Part shown: positions 48,376 through 58,578 of the stretch, in pieces
Numbering within the stretch: position 1 is the stretch's first letter
Layout of the letters: every line of letters starts with the position of its first letter
From: Nannobrachium achirus
Taxonomy: Eukaryota > Chordata > Actinopteri > Myctophiformes > Myctophidae
Direction of reading: 5' to 3'
Assembly: GCA_963921795.1 (NCBI GenBank)
Contig: OY997657.1
Location: 28,298,470 to 28,362,469, forward strand
DNA length: 64,000 nt
Notes under the pieces: generated by a model
Databases searched by the model: none
The model's input: only the letters and a program-made list of their open reading frames with translations
What the model was told of the DNA's origin: nothing
Position numbers and translations under genes: made by a program

Positions 48376-50510
48376 AGCTGGAGGTGATTGGGACGTGGAT
48401 GCCAAAGGGTTCCCTGAGCCTGTGACAGCAGGTCGGGCCTCAGAGGCAACTTCCACGGCGTTCCCGAGACCAGAGACAGCAGCATGCTGAACCAAGGGCG
48501 TCTCGGCCACAATGGGGCTATCAGGAGCAACTGATGATCCCACTCCTTGACCCTGTCCAGCGTTGCCTGGATCAGAGGAAACGGGGGGAAAGCATAAAGC
48601 AACGTCAGAGGCCAGTCGTGAGACAGGGCGTCTAGGCCCAGAGGTCCCGGAGGACTCGTCAATGAGAACCACCTGGGGCAGTGAGCGTTCTCCCGGGAGG
48701 CAAACAAATCTACCTGTGCCCTCCCAAACCTGTCCCACAGCTGTTGCACGACCTGAGGGTGGAGACGCCAGTCCCCCTCTCGCGGTCCGTCTCTTGACAG
48801 CATGTCTGCCGCGGAGTTCAAGACTCCCGGGACATGCGCAGCCCGGAGAGACAGGAAGTGGGTATGAGCCCAAACCAAGAGCTCCTTCGTCATCTCGTGG
48901 AGATGACGGGACCTCAATCCCCCCTGATGGTTGATATAGGCCACAACCGTGGTGCTGTCCGACCGCACCAGAACGTGCCGACCGTCCAGGTAGGGTAGAA
49001 AACGCCGCAGAGCCAGGCACACAGCCCTGAACTCCAGAACGTTTATGTGCCGTCGAGACCATGGCGGATCCCAGCGGCCGCTGGCCGCCATGCCTCTGTA
49101 CACCGCCCCCCAACCCATCGGAGAAGCATCTGTGCACACCAGTTCCCTGCGTGTCATCCTGCTGAGCGTAACTCCTGTCTCCAAGAAGGAGCGAGAACGC
49201 CACCGGGTTAGAGCTAGTACACACTTCCGCGTCACTGAAAGACGGCGGTGTCTGTGTCGCCGTGGATGCAGCTTGTGGGCGTTGAACCAACGCTGCAACG
49301 GCCGGAGATGAAGAAGACCTAAGGGGACCAACGACGAGGCCGATGTCAGCAGACCCAGCAGTCGTTGGCAACCCTTGACAGATACTGTACGGCCTAGCCG
49401 AAACCTGCGGATAAAGGCCATAATCTTGTCGACCCTCCTGCTGGGCAGACTCGCTTTCATAATTGACGAGTCTATAGTTATCCCTATGAAGACTACCCTC
49501 TGTGAAGGGGACAACCGACTCTTTTTCTCGTTCAGGACTAACCCCAACTCCTGTATATGTTTCAACAGGAAGCTGGTGTCCTTGGCAGCCTGCTCCCTGG
49601 TCTGAGCACAGACCAACCAGTCGTCCAGGTAGTTTAAAACCTGAATGCCTCGTGAAGACAGCGGTGCCAGAACCGCGTCCATGCATTTTGTGAATGTGCG
49701 TGGTGATAGTGAGAGACCGAAGGGAAGTACCTGATATTCGTAGGCCTCTCCTTCGAAGGCGAACCGGAGATATTTCCAGTGACACCGATGGATGGGCACA
49801 TGGAAATATGCATCCTTTAGATCCAGCGTGGTGAACCATAGCCCCTGGGACATGGCTTGCAGCACTCGAGCCGGGGACAGCATCTTGAATGTCAGGTCCT
49901 TCAAGCAGCGATTGAACATGCGCAGGTCCAGAACGGGACGGTAACCACCGTCCTTCTTTGGAACGATGAAGTACCTGGAGTAGAACCCATCCAGCTGTTC
50001 TGAAGGCTCTAACTTCCTGATCGCTCTTTTGGCGATAAGAGAGGTGATCTCCAGCCGGAGAACCACCCGTTTTGCAGGATCGGACACAGTAGTTATTCGC
50101 ATGCCCCTGAAGGGCGGCGGCCGACAACGGAATTGGAGTTTGTACCCCCTTAGGACTGTGTCCAACACCCAAGGGGACCCCACACGCTCCTCCCAGTTTG
50201 CCCTTTGGGCCTGGGAGAAGCGCCCGAAGTCGGCCGCTTGGCAGTCAGGTAGACTGCCCGCGGCCGGGGTTCTTCCCTGAGGATTGACCCCGTCCGGCAG
50301 AGGGGCCTCCACGCCCCTTATGCCCTTTGTAGTGTTTCTTCCCCCGTCCTTGGCCCCCTTGCCACTGCCCCTGGGGCTGGGCTTGGAACTTGGGCTGGGC
50401 CTGGTGGGGCTGCTGATAGACAGGACCAAGGCGCTGCTGCATGTGAGCAGAGAGCCCTTGGTTCGGATGTGACCACTGCCTCTTGGGGGCAGGCTTTGAA
50501 CGTGTGTCAC
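48336..50510 (-). CDS. DIRS reverse transcriptase, RNase H and C-terminal domain
   Basis: 724 codons open from 50510, where the first codon is GTG. The frame overlaps the gag end by 266 bases, so translation may need frameshifting or re-initiation. Reverse transcriptase spans about residues 170-400: FIVPKKDGGYRPVLDLR, LDLKDAYFHVPI, QVLPFGLSLSP and the catalytic YLDD at 294-297. RNase H follows, with D461 (CTDASPMGWGA), E493 (NVLEFRAV), D518 (VRSDSTT) and D569 (SAADMLSRDG). Residues about 599-690 (VDLFASREN, DALSHDWP, YAFPPFPLI, IAPLWPRRPW) form the domain usually found after RNase H in DIRS elements, often described as a methyltransferase-like region. No disabling change is visible. Confidence 0.93.
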   Translation of the reverse strand: MTHVQSLPPRGSGHIRTKGSLLTCSSALVLSISSPTRPSPSSKPSPRGSGKGAKDGGRNTTKGIRGVEAPLPDGVNPQGRTPAAGSLPDCQAADFGRFSQAQRANWEERVGSPWVLDTVLRGYKLQFRCRPPPFRGMRITTVSDPAKRVVLRLEITSLIAKRAIRKLEPSEQLDGFYSRYFIVPKKDGGYRPVLDLRMFNRCLKDLTFKMLSPARVLQAMSQGLWFTTLDLKDAYFHVPIHRCHWKYLRFAFEGEAYEYQVLPFGLSLSPRTFTKCMDAVLAPLSSRGIQVLNYLDDWLVCAQTREQAAKDTSFLLKHIQELGLVLNEKKSRLSPSQRVVFIGITIDSSIMKASLPSRRVDKIMAFIRRFRLGRTVSVKGCQRLLGLLTSASSLVPLGLLHLRPLQRWFNAHKLHPRRHRHRRLSVTRKCVLALTRWRSRSFLETGVTLSRMTRRELVCTDASPMGWGAVYRGMAASGRWDPPWSRRHINVLEFRAVCLALRRFLPYLDGRHVLVRSDSTTVVAYINHQGGLRSRHLHEMTKELLVWAHTHFLSLRAAHVPGVLNSAADMLSRDGPREGDWRLHPQVVQQLWDRFGRAQVDLFASRENAHCPRWFSLTSPPGPLGLDALSHDWPLTLLYAFPPFPLIQATLDRVKEWDHQLLLIAPLWPRRPWFSMLLSLVSGTPWKLPLRPDLLSQAQGTLWHPRPNHLQLWAWPLRGVGGQV

Positions 50511-51822
50511 CTGCGAACTTCTTTAGGATATCCCTGTCCCTGCGCAGACTCTCTGTCTGACGTAGTATGTCATCCACCCCTCTGCCAAAGGTAATACCCG
50601 GCGTGAAGGGGAGCTCACAGAAAGACTTCTTTACATGGTCAGGAAGTTCCTTTGACTGGTTCGCCCAGATATGGCGGCGCGACGCCACCACTGAGGCCAC
50701 TGCCTGGCCGTTGGCTCGCACCAACTCCGACTGCAGAAGGCCGAGCAGCCTGGACACCTCCACTGCTTCGTCCGTCCGGTCCTGGGTGCCACCTTGGAGC
50801 GTAGGGATCAATTGCGCCAGGTAGGAGCCCAGCAGCATGGCTGCATTATTAAGGCGAGCCATGATAGTGACGACACCAAAGGTGCTGCCAAGAAGCTGGT
50901 CACTGGTTTTGTCAAGACCAGGTCGTAGCTGAGGGCCCTTGCTACCTATGATCTCAGCATCATTGAGGAAGGTAGCTGCCACTACGTGATCCATAGCAGG
51001 GTATGCAGCAATCCCCATGGAGTCCTGGTCAGCCATGTGTGTCCATGGAGCTGTCTCCCTGGAGGGGCGGAAGCGCTTCCGAGAGGCAGCCGTGACCTGC
51101 ATCCTCGCCCAGCTCTCGCGGAATGCAACCGCGAACTGGGGACACATAGGGATCTGTACTTTGTCGCCTTCGGGATCCGACAATTCAAGGCTCAGAGAAG
51201 CCGCTATCCTCTCCAGGAGGAGGCGCAGAGCCTCAGATGCTGACGGCGGCTCATCTGAGCCAGCAGAGCCAGCATGAGAGGGGGCCACTGAACCAGCAAC
51301 AGAAGGCTCGTCCTGGTAACCAGATGTGCTCTCCTCAAAATCCATCTCATCTGGGGCGTGAATGGAGAGAACATCCTCCTCATCGCCACAGTCCAGAAAG
51401 TCCACTTCTTGGCGTAGGTTTTGTGCTTTACGCTCAAGCGTGTCTAGCTCATCGCTTTTACGGCGTTTGGAAGGCGGAGCCCCCAAAGCAGCCGAAGGCG
51501 TTCCCCGGTGGGTACGTCGCGTGCGATGCCGGGAACCCCCACCCCCTTGGGGAATCTGCCAAAAGTCCACCTTACCCGGAGGTGACTGGTGACGCCGCAC
51601 CGTCCCGGAAGGAGGCAGGCAGCCGTCATCTGGTGGGGACATATTTTCCACAGCCTCTAACCGGGCTGCGCACAACCTTTCTCCAAGCAGGTAGCAGGCC
51701 TGGCAGCGCATGGGATCTGTTACTGCCACACGTGCATGGTCCACCCCCAGACAGCAAATACAGACACGGTGCCCATCCCCGACGGGCATCGGTCCTTTGC
51801 ATGAGGCACAGCTAAAAGCCAT
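50245..51822 (-). CDS. DIRS Gag-like protein
   Basis: 525 residues from the ATG at 51822 (the open frame extends five codons upstream only through a GTG). It would package the RNA. The N-terminus has a compact cysteine/histidine cluster, C5-x2-C8, C21/C24, H29 and C40-x2-C43, that probably binds zinc. A basic KRRK segment follows. Residues about 150-205 are acidic and serine-rich, and a helical middle part probably mediates assembly. The C-terminus is glutamine/glycine-rich and strongly basic (GRGKKHYKGHKGRGG), suited to nucleic-acid binding. Assigned from position and composition, since DIRS Gags are poorly conserved. Confidence 0.8.
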   Translation of the reverse strand: MAFSCASCKGPMPVGDGHRVCICCLGVDHARVAVTDPMRCQACYLLGERLCAARLEAVENMSPPDDGCLPPSGTVRRHQSPPGKVDFWQIPQGGGGSRHRTRRTHRGTPSAALGAPPSKRRKSDELDTLERKAQNLRQEVDFLDCGDEEDVLSIHAPDEMDFEESTSGYQDEPSVAGSVAPSHAGSAGSDEPPSASEALRLLLERIAASLSLELSDPEGDKVQIPMCPQFAVAFRESWARMQVTAASRKRFRPSRETAPWTHMADQDSMGIAAYPAMDHVVAATFLNDAEIIGSKGPQLRPGLDKTSDQLLGSTFGVVTIMARLNNAAMLLGSYLAQLIPTLQGGTQDRTDEAVEVSRLLGLLQSELVRANGQAVASVVASRRHIWANQSKELPDHVKKSFCELPFTPGITFGRGVDDILRQTESLRRDRDILKKFAGDTRSKPAPKRQWSHPNQGLSAHMQQRLGPVYQQPHQAQPKFQAQPQGQWQGGQGRGKKHYKGHKGRGGPSAGRGQSSGKNPGRGQST

Positions 51823-51837
51823 ACTGCAATTAGACAC

Positions 51838-52215
51838 ACCGCTCAGTAGCCCTTGGCTCTAACGGGCGATCTATAGGACAGACAGAATATATATATATAT
51901 ATATAAATATAATATATATACTGCAATACATACAAACCCAATCACACACTGTTTATTAGCCCTTGGCTTTATACAGGGTGATGTAGAACAGGACTAATAT
52001 GTATATATGTATATAATATAAAAATATCTATACTATATATAAACAAGCTGTGTATAAACCCAATCACACACTGTTTATTAGCCCTTGGCTTTATACAGGG
52101 TGAACCTAATATCTATATATGTATCTAAATAAATAAAAATACTATATATAAACAAGATGGGTATAACCTAATCACACACCGTTTATTAGCCCTTGGCTTT
52201 ATACGGGGTGATATA
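51838..52215 (-). repeat. Leader tandem repeats of the DIRS element
   Basis: Four diverged units sharing TAGCCCTTGGCTTTATAC (51847, 51959, 52080 and 52188 approx.), spaced about 110-122 bp apart and separated by A/T-rich TATATA stretches. They lie between the 5' ITR and the gag start, where promoter or packaging signals might be. Confidence 0.85.
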
Positions 52216-52902
52216 GGACAGGACAAAAAATATATACTTTCAATGTGTGTGTGCTTGGTGACTGAAGGGAACAGTAGACTGAGTCAATCTCAAGTCGTGC
52301 TTGTGAAAAGTAAAGTACTGCAAACTACTGAGTAAGTTCAGCTGTGTGCTTTGTGTACTGTGTGTCCTGCAGATTTTGTCGACTTTACTCGCCTTGCCCG
52401 TTAAGAGTTAACTCAAAACAGCTGCTCACCCTGGAGCGCGAGTGATAGACGGAGGAGAGAACGCAACTTAGCGTCACGTTTCCCCTTGGGAGGCAAAGCA
52501 ATTAGCGGCCCAGCCAGCTAGTTAGCTTCCTCCACTACCGTCTAGGGAAGGCGCCGTTCCCAAACTAATACCGGGAGGGACCGGTAAACAAAAGACAGAC
52601 AAAAGACAACTAGTCAAATAAGGGCAACCCTCTTAGCGCCGCGATGCGAGACGACTGACTCGCACCGCCGTAACACGGTGAATGGGACTCTTGTTTTTAG
52701 CCTTAGCTTAACAAAACAGAGACAAACCCCTTGTCGAAAGAGGCACAGCAGCCAATCCGAAAGGGGCGACAAGGGAGGCAAACTCAACGGAGGGGCCAGC
52801 CAGCAAGCCAGCTAGCTACTCCTTGCGAGATATAGCTTCCCACGGTAAACACAGAGCTCTTACCAAAAGCGTCCACTCTCTATAGCCGCCGAGGAAAGAC
52901 AA

Positions 52903-53367
52903 GAGGAAGAAGGAAGTGACGCACGGGGCAAAGTGCATGCGGAGGCTCCGCCTCGCGCGCGTCACTTCCCGTACTTTATGCACGGGAATCATCGGTAAGG
53001 CGCTCTACAGACGGACAGCGGTTGCCGCCGGGGCTCCCGCTTGGATCTGCGAGGACCGCGCCGCGGTGATACACAAACACACTCGCTCTTTGAGTAAACG
53101 CTGCGCGGTATTTCACAAAGATGAACACAATCCATCTCTCACCGCCCGCGTACGCATGCACAAACGAGCACGCTCGCGGGGATTTTCACGGGACTGCGCC
53201 CGCTCGCCTCGCCGCCTCTAAACTTCGCTGCGCGGACGAAATAGCCGCCCGCCTCTCATTGAAAATGAATTACTAGCAGGCGGTGACCGCGTACCGTCTG
53301 GAATCCCCTTAAGTCTGCTCGTAGCTCCGCCTAGCGGAGGAACTATCATATATTGGAGTGATCCAAT
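52903..53367 (-). repeat. DIRS 5' inverted terminal repeat, long form
   Basis: Contains both blocks shared with the 3' ITR plus 314 bp between them (52996-53309) that the 3' ITR lacks. TAAG borders the extra block on both sides (52996-52999 and 53310-53313). Confidence 0.9.
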
Positions 53368-53430
53368 ATAGCGCTACATAACTCTATGGTTGGGTTGGGG
53401 GTGGTTCCGTGAACCCTGCTTTTGAAGGAA

Positions 53431-53438
53431 TGACGTCA
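53431..53438. promoter_or_regulatory. Consensus CRE site upstream of the SAMD3-like gene
   Basis: TGACGTCA, the full palindromic CREB/ATF site, about 50-120 bp before the probable first exon and splice donor (53557/53558). A TGACGT half-like word follows at 53449. No TATA box is obvious. Confidence 0.5.
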
Positions 53439-53856
53439 CTGCGTATACTGACGTGCTTGCGTCACTGAATTTCAAAGCCTGCGAGTAACTGTCCACAACA
53501 ACAACATCCAGAGGAGAAGAGAAAACTTATCGTCGCCGAGGCACATTAAATTAAAAGGTTTGTGCACACTTTTATACCTTCATAGCGACGTCATATTGTC
53601 TGTGATCAGGAAGTCTATTTCCACGTTATTTTATCGAGGCTTGTTTGTTGTTGTTGTTCTGTGTAACATGCTGTGTTGCTAGCGTGGACCAGAGCTAACG
53701 TTACCACGGGCAGTAGTAATCCAACGTTAAATATGTTGGCTAAACATGATTCGACTGCAGTCTGTTCGGCATGTTTATGCAGTAAAATGTCCTTATAGCA
53801 GCATTTTCGCCGCTCAGTTCATTTTGTTGAGTATGATACAGAGAAGCCTGTTAGCC

Positions 53857-54235
53857 CAGTGGCTACCAAACTTTAGCTCAAGACCCAAAGAGATTAGAAT
53901 TGACTGGGACCCAAACGAGCGAAAACAATAGATCTACAAGCTCACAACCGCGTCGTGAATTGACTGGGACCCAAACTAGTGGAAACAACAGATCTACAAG
54001 CTCACAACGCGTCACTTTGTGCAGAGTTGAGAGCTTGTAGATCGGCTATTTTCACTACTCCTTAAACATTTTGTTTTCTGTTTCATGGAATGTCTTCATG
54101 TATTCATAACATTATGTACTACTTGGTAGACATAGCAATTAAACACAATGCAGGTAACACATGTAAGGGACCTATTAGAAATGTGTCACGACCCACAAAT
54201 GGGTCCTGACTCCTGACCCACAGCTTGGGAAACTG
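53857..54235. mobile_element. hAT-like mini-transposon family F
   Basis: Perfect 8-bp duplication TGTTAGCC (53849-53856, 54236-54243). Starts CAGTGGCTACCAAACTTTAG and ends CAGCTTGGGAAACTG. A roughly 58-bp unit that includes the left arm of the window-wide palindrome is duplicated (copies start near 53896 and 53956), followed by one right arm. It sits in the first intron of the SAMD3-like gene. Confidence 0.88.
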
Positions 54236-54699
54236 TGTTAGCCGTTGTAGCTTGTTAGCCACCGAAACTACAACATAACAATGTATGGCTGATGTCTCGT
54301 TTTACATTTGATTAAAAAAATGCAGATGTTTATACAATAGCCTATTGGTTGATGCTGTGTTTTCTCATGTGTGGTCTGTGGTGTAGATGCAGCCGCAACC
54401 TTTTTTGCAAGAACCATTGGTAGCCCATACGTCAAAACAGAAAAGTGCTATCTGATTGTATTAAACGTCATTAAACTCACCATCATTGCTGCTACATGGA
54501 AGGCTTGAATTATCCCCTTTGTATCTGCAAAGTGTTTTAGTTTGATAAAAATCCAGCATAGAGATGTTAAGTTATTTTTTACACTAAATTCCGTGCATGT
54601 GCTAAGAGGTAGTTGAGAAGCACCCAATTTGTACCACCTGTTCCTAAATTTTACATGCAGGGGGACAATGCTGGAGTGCTAAATATAAAGTATAGTTTA

Positions 54700-54765
54700 C
54701 AGTTTACAGTTTAGGCATTTAGCAGACGCTTTTAATCCAAAGCGACTTACAATACGCAGATCAAA
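54700..54765 (+). repeat. Dispersed fish repeat fragment
   Basis: TTTAGCAGACGCTTTTAATC and CCAAAGCGACTTACAATA form a sequence I know as very common in teleost genomes (usually GGCAGACGCTTTTATCCAAAGCG). It is probably a retroposon tail; the family is not fixed. Confidence 0.5.
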
Positions 54766-56094
54766 TATCACAATAATAAACAAATGTCAGTAGCCTCATC
54801 ATGTGAATACATTAATGTTTACTTACTTTCATGAATATTTTAGTTTGAATGTTCTTTCAGTGGAAAAGGTTGGGTTTGGACAAAACAAAAACGCCAACAT
54901 CACACAGCTGATGTCACAGACGGTAGAACAGAATGGTCAATACAAGGAGATACATGCGTGTGTCGTGTTTGATACCATGCAGGTGCAATTTTTAGTTGCA
55001 GTCTTTATACTGTGGTGTGACACATGTTTTTAGCAGTACTTAAAATCTATTTTGACTCTGCTGGTAATTTAGTTTTTCTGTGTTTACACTTTACAGTCCT
55101 ACCTCCGAAACCAAAACAGCCCTGGCAATCTCTTTGATCCAGACATTTCCTAGCTTGAGAGACGACTCAAGTAGCGGCATTGTGAGTACCGCCGGTATAT
55201 TAACATTTTAGAGGAATTGATGCTAAAATAATCTATTGAACAGTGGACACAATATAACTCCTCTCCCATCACCAGAGTTCTGAGCTGTTTGATCCCCGGT
55301 GTTGTCAGACAGACGGACAGACAAAACCTGTTCAAGCCACATCTGGTGGCCACCCTGTCAAAATTTGCCTCAAGTCTTTTCATTTCTTGACAGGGAGTCT
55401 GGTACACGAAAGGAGTACCAAGCCCTCCACAGGGTTTCTGGAAGAGAGGCTTCGTAACTGCAGGAAGAAGATGAGATCCAAGAGCAGGCCACGGGGCACA
55501 CCACGAAGACGGCCACAAAACCAGGAAGCTGGAGCCTGAAGGACACTCATACCAGGTAATAGTTTCAACTGAATAATTTGTTGAAGCAATAAAGCCACAT
55601 AATTTAGTGATTGGTAATATCCTCATGTGTACATTTGATATATAGATTCTGAGATAACAGACGAAAGAGCCATACAGCTCAAAGAATGGCTGAGAAACAA
55701 TGTACAGCCCCTCAGCCAAGTGGAACAGCACATGCTCGACACAGCAGTGTACAGGTCAGTAGAAACGCACTGAGGACACTAGCTGCAGCACTCGTCCAAC
55801 GCCATTTTCCTCTGTATTTGCCTCATGGTACTCTTATCACAAAGTCATTCAAATCTAAACTAGAACTACACTTCAGGTGCCAACTTTCACCGTGTGTTCT
55901 GCTTGCACACAAGCAGAGCGTGCCCAGGTGGGCTCACCACTGGTGATGGCAGTGACATCACCAGGAATGCTGGTCCCTCATTGTCTGTTAATGATGACAT
56001 TGCCAGAAATGCTGGTCCCTGATTGGGTTACAGGCTTAAACACTCACAGCTACTATCTACATATGCAGCCGAACACATAGCCCCTCTCAGGACC

Positions 56095-56740
56095 CCAAAA
56101 TCACCTCTTTTTATATTTTGACTTTTTATATTTTGTAGATTGGCTCTCTCTGATACGCAGCGCTACCACTGTCTGGTCTCGGATGAATACAGCGTCGTTC
56201 AGATGTTGTTGAGATGCTTTAAAGATACCCAGAACTGCACTAGGAGAGCGCGGAAACGTGTGCGAAGCGCCGCAAATCGGCGATGCCGTTAGGTATCATT
56301 AATTTATCTGTGAAAATTTAGTTGCTTTTTCCAAACTGTATCTTGCTTCCTTATTACGTCACATGTCCCGCCTCCCCACGGCGTCTTTTGGCTAGCTGGT
56401 AGTGTCAGCCTGTCTCGGATAGATCAGAGGCAGGAACGTAGCCAACCACACCGCGGGGAGGCGGGACATGGAAGCGAGATACAGTTTGGAAAAAAGCTAC
56501 TAAATTTTCACAGATAAATTAATGATACCTAACGGCATCGCCGATTTTCGGCGCTTCGCACACGTTTCCACGCTCTCCTAGTGCAGTTCTGGGTATCTTT
56601 AAAGAATCTCAACAACATCTGAGCGACACTGTATTCGTCCGAGACCAGACAGTGGTAGCGCTGCGTATCAGAGGGAGCCAATCTACAAGCAAGGAACTGT
56701 ATTTACCAATATAAAATATCAAAATATAAAAAAGGTAAAT
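56095..56740. mobile_element. Long foldback element in the intron, about 640 bp
   Basis: The arms 56140-56390 and 56450-56690 are almost perfectly complementary (GATACGCAGCGCTACCACTG, CGGCGATGCCGTTAGGTATC and inverses). Complementarity continues outward through ATATTTTG-rich ends, with a GTAAATACAGTTCCTTGC-like block present only on the right. The spacer is about 60 bp. Non-coding; no target duplication was fixed. Confidence 0.8.
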
Positions 56741-56957
56741 ACAGGAACGAAAGGAGCTACCGAACACAGTACTTGCTCGCTCTGCTGGCTTGGGTGAGAA
56801 GGCTCAAAATGTGGAACATCTATCACCAGCCATCAATAAAGTGCAACTCGTTAGCCTCCCTCAAAACTGCCATAAAAGGACACCAGTCTTACATTTTTTG
56901 TCTTATCCTTTTAACATTCTTGTTCAGTTGTACTGTTTTACTTACTGTAATTAATCG

Positions 56958-57175
56958 GAACCTGCGGCAGTGGCTCAGGAGGTAAGAGGCACCAGAAGGT
57001 TCCCTGTTCGATCCTGGGCTCCTCAGAGTTTCTGTGGAAGTGTCCTTGAGCAAGACACTGAACCCTAATCACTTATGATGAGCATGTTGGTGCCTTGTGT
57101 GGTTTCCTCTGCCATCGGTCAGTATATGTGAAAGTGCCTTGGATAAAGGCACTATATAAATTCCCCATTCTTTTT
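56958..57175 (+). repeat. tRNA-derived SINE
   Basis: GCAGTGGCTCAGGAGGTAAG (A-box-like), CTGTTCGATCCTGGG (B-box-like), GTCCTTGAGCAAGACACTGA, then a tail GGCACTATATAAAT. The word order is that of a widespread teleost SINE. A second copy lies at 5190-5335 on the minus strand. It sits in the intron before exon 57190. Confidence 0.65.
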
Positions 57176-57743
57176 GTTTCATCAAACAGGGCCATGTGTA
57201 TAAGGGAGAACAGGTGGGACATCCAAGAGATCCTGAAAGAATTCCCACATCTTACCACTCCGGGCATGGTAAGTTGTGAAGGAGTATACATTTACATATG
57301 AGGCTGCATTGTTTATGATTATTATTTATCAGTATGTTAGCTGCCACATTGAATTATTTTTTTTCTCATATTTTTAGATTGCAAGACTTCTCGGTCTTGG
57401 ATGGAGAGGCTGCGCCCAAACTTTTTGAGACCTGGCTGCCGCTCTTCACCAATAAGATCTTACACCTGGCAAGACGGGAGAGGAAGTTAACCTCTTCAGT
57501 TGATGGATTAACACCTGGTAATACATTATTATAGTTGTTGTTGTACATCAGACTATGTAAATGTTTCAACCCTAACCCTTTTTTACTACTAAATGACAAA
57601 ATCACATAGCCTGACTGTTCATTTTACCATCTGAAAGCCCTTCCTACTGTAGCCATTGGGCATTGCCAAAGAGACAGTCTTCAGTGATTGGTTCACCCCC
57701 TGATTAATCGCAATAGTTGCAAAGCAGATGATTGTAATGCAAC

Positions 57744-58119
57744 TAGGGGGGGCCAATACACAATATTAGCGTTAATCGTGATAAACACTCATGAAAATCG
57801 TATTGTGGAGATTTCATTTATCGTGATATCGTCCTCAGTCATGCACTGGGATCAAGTCACCTTTTATTTGACGAGCTGCATATCTGGTATCGTATAATAT
57901 AGTACTTGATAGTCTTTTGTTCACTTTCTATCAAATGTCTTTGCCAATAAATAGCCGATCTACAAGCTCACAACACGTTGTGAGCTTGTAGATCTGCTAT
58001 TTTTTAGCAAATGTTCCACCCCAGGATAATGTTTTTTGATTATCACGATAATATCGTAAATTGCAATTTATTTTGTCACAGTAACCATGATATGACATTT
58101 TTATATCGTCCCATCCCTA
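57744..58119 (+). mobile_element. hAT-like mini-transposon family B, copy in intron
   Basis: Starts TAGGGGGGGGCCAATACACA (diverged) and ends ATATCGTCCCATCCCTA. Flanks AATGCAAC (57736-57743) and CATGCAAC (58120-58127) give an 8-bp duplication with one change. The palindrome at 57951-58000 is nearly loop-free. Confidence 0.8.
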
Positions 58120-58496
58120 CATGCAACCCTTATCTGTGGTATTATGTGTCTGGCTTACTAACCAGATTTTATTTATTCCTGGAATTGTATTTACCGCTTT
58201 AATAGCGAGATAGACGCGATCGTTGTTATGATTGATTTGGGCTGGTGCCAGTCTACAAATCAGATATGCCATTCCACATATTGATACCTAATTTTCTTCC
58301 TACAGTTTGTTTGGGGGAACTGGCTCTGAGTCAGCTACCAGCGCTGCTTCCGCCAACAGTATACAAAGTTGGGCGAAAAGTAGTTCACCATACAGTCGAG
58401 GAATCCAGCATGGCCTTCATCGACCATAAGCCTGTAAGTCCCCCTGCATTGGTTTGAAGTTGAACCCAGCATCCATATGATATTCATGGGTCGGTA

Positions 58497-58578
58497 TTAT
58501 CAAAAAACGGCAGATCTACAAGCTCACAATGCTTTGCATGTGACATGTGTGTGTCGAGCTGGTAGATCGCCTATTTTT
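58497..58578. repeat. Isolated copy of the window-wide palindrome
   Basis: Left arm GGCAGATCTACAAGCTCACA and right arm TCGAGCTGGTAGATCGCC with a diverged loop. Outer stem ATCAAAAAACGG / CTATTTTTGGTGA. The element carrying it is not delimited. Confidence 0.55.

Larger units (their letters stand above)
46892..53382 (-). mobile_element. DIRS-type tyrosine-recombinase retrotransposon, apparently intact
   Basis: About 6.49 kb, read on the minus strand: 5' ITR, leader with tandem repeats, gag, RT/RNase H, tyrosine recombinase, internal complementary region, 3' ITR. All three frames are open. The ends share the pentamer ATAAC (46892-46896 and 53378-53382), the likely recombination core; no other target duplication exists, as expected for recombinase integration. 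The internal region (47119-47209) is a perfect 55-bp complement of the 3' end joined to a perfect 41-bp complement of the 5' end. This is how DIRS elements template their circle junction. Perfect repeat identity points to a recent insertion. Confidence 0.95.

Noticed and set aside
48376-50172. N-terminal 599 residues of the recombinase frame as a separate protein
   Set aside because: No domain recognised and the RT gene is clearly coding in another frame on the same strand. Kept only as a finding about the open overlap.
48563-51815. Plus-strand open frames of 80-190 codons opposite the DIRS genes
   Set aside because: Antisense shadows of GC-rich coding sequence without recognisable motifs.
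46892-53382. LTR retrotransposon of Ty3 or endogenous retrovirus type
   Set aside because: No direct LTRs, protease or DDE integrase; inverted repeats, an internal complementary region and a tyrosine recombinase are present instead.
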